DNA of 8,040 nt from Erysipelotrichaceae bacterium UBA1783 (GTDB lineage: Bacteria; Bacillota_I; Bacilli_A; Erysipelotrichales; Erysipelotrichaceae). The notes below the pieces were generated by a model. It did not search any database. It was not told where the DNA came from and saw only the letters and a list, made by a program, of their open reading frames with translations. The stretch lies in contig DCGH01000037.1 in the NCBI GenBank assembly GCA_002315205.1, forward strand, positions 10,215 to 18,254. The letters are read 5' to 3'. Below are positions 5,451-8,040 of the stretch, piece after piece (positions within the stretch are counted from its first letter, which is position 1; each line of letters opens with the position of its first letter). Both the position numbers and the translations under genes were made by a program.

Positions 5451-7559
5451 TTAATGCTTGAAATGACGCATTCCTGTGCGTACCATTGCAATGCCTAGCT
5501 CATTACATGCATCAACAGAATCCTGGTCCTTAATTGAACCACCTGGCTGTACAATTGCAGCGATACCAAACTGAGCTGCTAAACGAACTGTATCATCCAT
5601 TGGGAAGAATGCATCAGAGGCCAATACGGCACCTTTTGCTTTTTCACCAGCCTGCTCTAAAGCAATCTTAGCTGCACCAACTCTGTTCATTTGTCCAGCG
5701 CCAACACCAATAGTCTGGCCATCCTTAACGATAACAATTGCATTACTCTTAACATGCTTCATACACTTCTCACCAAATTCCATATCAGCAAGCTGTGCTT
5801 CTGATGGTACCATTTCAGTCATTACCTGCCATTGTGTCTTATCAGATAAAGAAGTATTAACGTCCTGTACTAATAATCCACCAGAAACAGATACACACTG
5901 CTTTGTAAATTGAGCACCAGTTTCTCCCATGTCAAAGGTCATCAATCTGATATTCTTTTTCTTTGCTAAAAGCTCAAATGCCTCTGCTTCAAAGCTAGGT
6001 GCTAAGATAATCTCCAAGAACATCTTGCTTAGCTCTTCAGCAATAGCCATAGTTACTTCCTTATTGAAAGCAACGATACCACCAAAGATAGAAGTCATGT
6101 CAGCCTCATAAGCCTTTCTCCAAGCACCATAGATATCTTGTGCAGTACCAATTCCACATGGATTCATATGCTTGCAGGCAACAACAGTTGGTTCGCTACC
6201 AAATTCCTTTAGCATCTGTAATGTTGCATTTCCATCCTGAATATTGTTGTATGATAATTCCTTACCATGAAGCTGATTTGCTGTAGCTAATGAATAAGGA
6301 ACTGCCTTAATTGTCTTATAGAAGCAAGCCTTCTGGTGAGGGTTCTCGCCATATCTTAGCTGCTGCTTTAATTCATAGGTTAATGTTAATGTATCAGTAT
6401 CCTTTTCACCAACATAATCTGTCATATATTCAGCAATCATTGCATCATAAGCTGCAGTAGTTCTATAAACCTTAGCTGCTAGCTTTGTTCTGGTTTCTAA
6501 TGTTGTATTGCCGTTTTCTTTAATTTCATTTAATACTAAATCATAATCATTTGCATCTGTTACTACAGTAACAAACTTATGGTTTTTGGCTGCACTTCTA
6601 AGCATTGAAGGGCCACCGATATCAATGTTTTCAATTGCTTCCCCATGGGTAAAGCCAGGCTTAGAAATTGTCTGCTTGAATGGATATAGATTTACGCAAA
6701 CTAAATCAATCATTTCAATACCTAAATCAGCACATTGCTGCATATGATCAGCATTATCTCTAACAGATAATAAACCACCATGAACCTTTGGATGTAAAGT
6801 TTTTACTCTACCATCACAGATTTCAGGGAAACCTGTCACATCATCAATGGCGATTGTTTTAATTCCCGCATTATCTAATGCTCTCTTTGTTCCACCAGTT
6901 GAAATGATTTCATAACCACACTGTACTAATCCTTCTACAAAAGGAACTAAATTCGTCTTATCTGATACACTTACTAATGCACGCTTCATTTTCTTTTCCT
7001 CCCATAAGCTTTGTAATGTTTGTGAGTATAATACATGCTCTATGGCATGAATTCTTTCTTCACATTGCTGTTCACTCCAAGAAGGGTCAACATCAAATCC
7101 CTCTTGAGAAATAATAGAGCCAGTATCTAAGCCACTATCTACATAATGAATTGTCACACCCATTCTTTTTGCATGGGCTCTATAGGCTTGGCCAATTCCA
7201 TCCAATCCTCTAAAGTCAGGCAATAAAGCTGGATGAATATTGATAATTCTATTTGTATAAGCATTTAGCAGGGTCTCAGAAATAATCTTCATATAGCCTG
7301 CTAATATAATCCATTCTACACCTTTTTTCTGTAATTGTTCTAAGATAGCCTCTTCATAGGCTTTCTTTGAACCACATTCCTTTAAAGAAATAACAAATAC
7401 CTCAGTTCCTCTTGCTTTTCCCTTTTCGATAACCTCGGCATTTTTCTGATCAACAACTAAAAGCTCAATACTAGCATCTAAGCGACCTGCTTTAATGTTA
7501 TTATCAATTGCCTCATAGTTTGTTCCATGACCTGAGGCAAATACCGCTATTTTCTTCAT
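5451..7559 (-). CDS. purN-purH: Fused GAR formyltransferase / AICAR formyltransferase-IMP cyclohydrolase
   Basis: One open frame of 702 codons encodes two complete enzymes. Residues 1-190 are PurN, which formylates GAR with 10-formyl-tetrahydrofolate. The nucleotide loop G9-H-G-T-N13 is present, as are the catalytic trio N107, H109 (I-N-I-H-P-A-L-L-P) and D145 (G-L-D-T-G). Residues 191-702 are PurH, 512 residues and full length. Its N-terminal IMP cyclohydrolase domain shows S220-T-G-G-T, K253-T-L-H-P-K-V-H-G-G-L and V289-N-L-Y-P-F. Its AICAR formyltransferase domain shows R402-Y-G-E-N-P-H-Q, K463-H464-M-N-P-C-G and the terminal Q671-P-G-G-S region. No linker separates them: residue 191 is the normal PurH start methionine, and a strong ribosome site precedes it, so free PurH may also be made. 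The start at 7559 overlaps the purM stop as ATGA, with AAGGAG ten bases upstream. A one-base indel could explain the fusion. Confidence 0.93.
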   Translation of the reverse strand: MKKIAVFASGHGTNYEAIDNNIKAGRLDASIELLVVDQKNAEVIEKGKARGTEVFVISLKECGSKKAYEEAILEQLQKKGVEWIILAGYMKIISETLLNAYTNRIINIHPALLPDFRGLDGIGQAYRAHAKRMGVTIHYVDSGLDTGSIISQEGFDVDPSWSEQQCEERIHAIEHVLYSQTLQSLWEEKKMKRALVSVSDKTNLVPFVEGLVQCGYEIISTGGTKRALDNAGIKTIAIDDVTGFPEICDGRVKTLHPKVHGGLLSVRDNADHMQQCADLGIEMIDLVCVNLYPFKQTISKPGFTHGEAIENIDIGGPSMLRSAAKNHKFVTVVTDANDYDLVLNEIKENGNTTLETRTKLAAKVYRTTAAYDAMIAEYMTDYVGEKDTDTLTLTYELKQQLRYGENPHQKACFYKTIKAVPYSLATANQLHGKELSYNNIQDGNATLQMLKEFGSEPTVVACKHMNPCGIGTAQDIYGAWRKAYEADMTSIFGGIVAFNKEVTMAIAEELSKMFLEIILAPSFEAEAFELLAKKKNIRLMTFDMGETGAQFTKQCVSVSGGLLVQDVNTSLSDKTQWQVMTEMVPSEAQLADMEFGEKCMKHVKSNAIVIVKDGQTIGVGAGQMNRVGAAKIALEQAGEKAKGAVLASDAFFPMDDTVRLAAQFGIAAIVQPGGSIKDQDSVDACNELGIAMVRTGMRHFKH
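6987..7003 (-). promoter_or_regulatory. Internal ribosome binding site and start codon for PurH
   Basis: Within the fused frame the minus strand reads GGGAGGAAAAGAAAATG. GGGAGG (7003-6998) is eight bases before the ATG (6989-6987) that begins the canonical PurH sequence MKRALVSVSDK. This is as good a site as any other in the operon. It also codes in frame for the last PurN residues (W-E-E-K-K). The site suggests that PurH can be translated on its own. Confidence 0.75.
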
Positions 7560-8040
7560 CGAATAGTTACTCCTTCACCTTCTACTACTCGTCCAATTAA
7601 TCTTGGGCTTTCTCCATTTTCCTTTAGGATTTCCATTGTCTTTACAGCATCAGCAGCATCAACAACTAAAATCATACCAATACCCATATTAAAGACATTA
7701 TACATATCATGCTCAGGTACATTACCCTTTTTCTGTAAGAATGGGAAAATCTCTGGAATATCCCAAGATCCCTTTTCAATTTCAATACCTAAGCCATCCT
7801 TTAGACATCTTGGCATATTCTCATAGAAGCCACCACCAGTAATATGAGCAACGCCATGAACATCAACTTCCTTCATGACATTTAATACCTGCTTTACATA
7901 GATTCTTGTTGGCGTTAATAAGGTTTCACCCAAGCTTTTCTTTAAGCCATAGCTTTCATTTAAATCTAAATTGTTATCCTTGAAGATAATCTTTCTTACT
8001 AATGAGAAGCCATTAGAATGAACACCTGTTGATGCAATAC
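7556..8040 (-). CDS. purM: Phosphoribosylformylglycinamidine cyclo-ligase, C-terminal part (AIR synthetase)
   Basis: PurM closes the imidazole ring, converting FGAM to AIR with ATP. The frame runs open to the window edge. The 160 visible residues are the C-terminal half of a protein normally about 340 residues long, so the start lies beyond 8040. The visible part begins with I-A-S-T-G-V-H-S-N-G-F-S-L-V-R-K, the conserved AIRS segment, followed by G-E-T-L-L-T-P-T-R-I-Y-V-K and the glycine-rich H-I-T-G-G-G-F-Y-E-N-M-P-R loop. It ends with G-R-V-V-E-G-E-G-V. Nothing is broken: an in-frame TTG at 7933 is an ordinary leucine codon. The TGA stop overlaps the ATG of the next gene (ATGA), a typical translational coupling inside an operon. 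Confidence 0.95.
   Translation of the reverse strand, partial: IASTGVHSNGFSLVRKIIFKDNNLDLNESYGLKKSLGETLLTPTRIYVKQVLNVMKEVDVHGVAHITGGGFYENMPRCLKDGLGIEIEKGSWDIPEIFPFLQKKGNVPEHDMYNVFNMGIGMILVVDAADAVKTMEILKENGESPRLIGRVVEGEGVTIR

Noticed and set aside
5450..5491. An N-terminal extension of purD by 14 residues
   Set aside because: It is encoded inside the end of purH; the normal PurD N-terminus begins at MAKVLVVG.
5929..6111. A 60-codon + strand frame
   Set aside because: It is antisense to the PurH formyltransferase domain, with no independent support.
7556..7933. A stand-alone 125-residue purM fragment starting at TTG 7933
   Set aside because: The same frame continues upstream without a stop to the window edge and encodes conserved PurM sequence, so the gene is cut by the window rather than truncated.
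1..8040. Mobile element, CRISPR array, defence island, tRNA or riboswitch
   Set aside because: No transposase or integrase frame, regular direct repeats, cloverleaf or riboswitch core is seen. Any purine riboswitch or PurR site would be at the operon start, beyond the right edge.

Overview
This window looks like ordinary chromosome from a low-GC Gram-positive bacterium (Bacillota). The DNA is AT-rich, ribosome binding sites are strong AGGAG types, promoters have consensus TATAAT boxes, and the terminators are short hairpins with T-runs. TGA is read as a stop (end of purM), so the genetic code is standard. PurB and PurH resemble Bacillus-type enzymes. The long PurC (286 aa) suggests a lineage outside Bacillus itself; Erysipelotrichales-like gut Firmicutes are my guess, which the sequence does not prove.

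The layout has three parts. (1) Positions 1-130 hold no convincing protein gene, but contain two inverted repeats and an intrinsic terminator on the + strand, possibly a small RNA or the tail of a gene to the left. (2) Positions 131-1933 hold a divergent pair: a GNAT acetyltransferase on the minus strand and a 12-helix MFS transporter on the plus strand. Both promoters lie in the 135-bp gap between them. The MFS promoter carries a palindrome in its 17-bp spacer, as expected for a repressor-controlled efflux gene. (3) Positions 2017-8040 hold the distal end of a de novo purine operon on the minus strand. In transcription order it reads purM (cut by the window edge), a purN-purH fused frame, purD, purB and purC. 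Two hairpin terminators separate the converging MFS gene and purC.

The five purine genes are packed with overlaps or gaps of -3, 1, 1 and 9 nt and are surely one transcript. Their products make GAR (PurD), formylate it to FGAR (PurN), close the imidazole ring to AIR (PurM), add aspartate to CAIR (PurC), release fumarate to give AICAR (PurB), and formylate and cyclise AICAR to IMP (PurH). purF, purS/Q/L and purE/K are not in view and would lie upstream or elsewhere.

The most notable observation is that purN and purH form one uninterrupted 702-codon frame, while a full ribosome binding site and start codon for purH persist at the junction. The junction is one A away from an ordinary ATGA stop/start overlap. 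It could therefore be a true fusion, a one-base indel, or a sequencing error in an A-run. Nothing in the window indicates a mobile element, CRISPR array, defence system or other undescribed multigene system.
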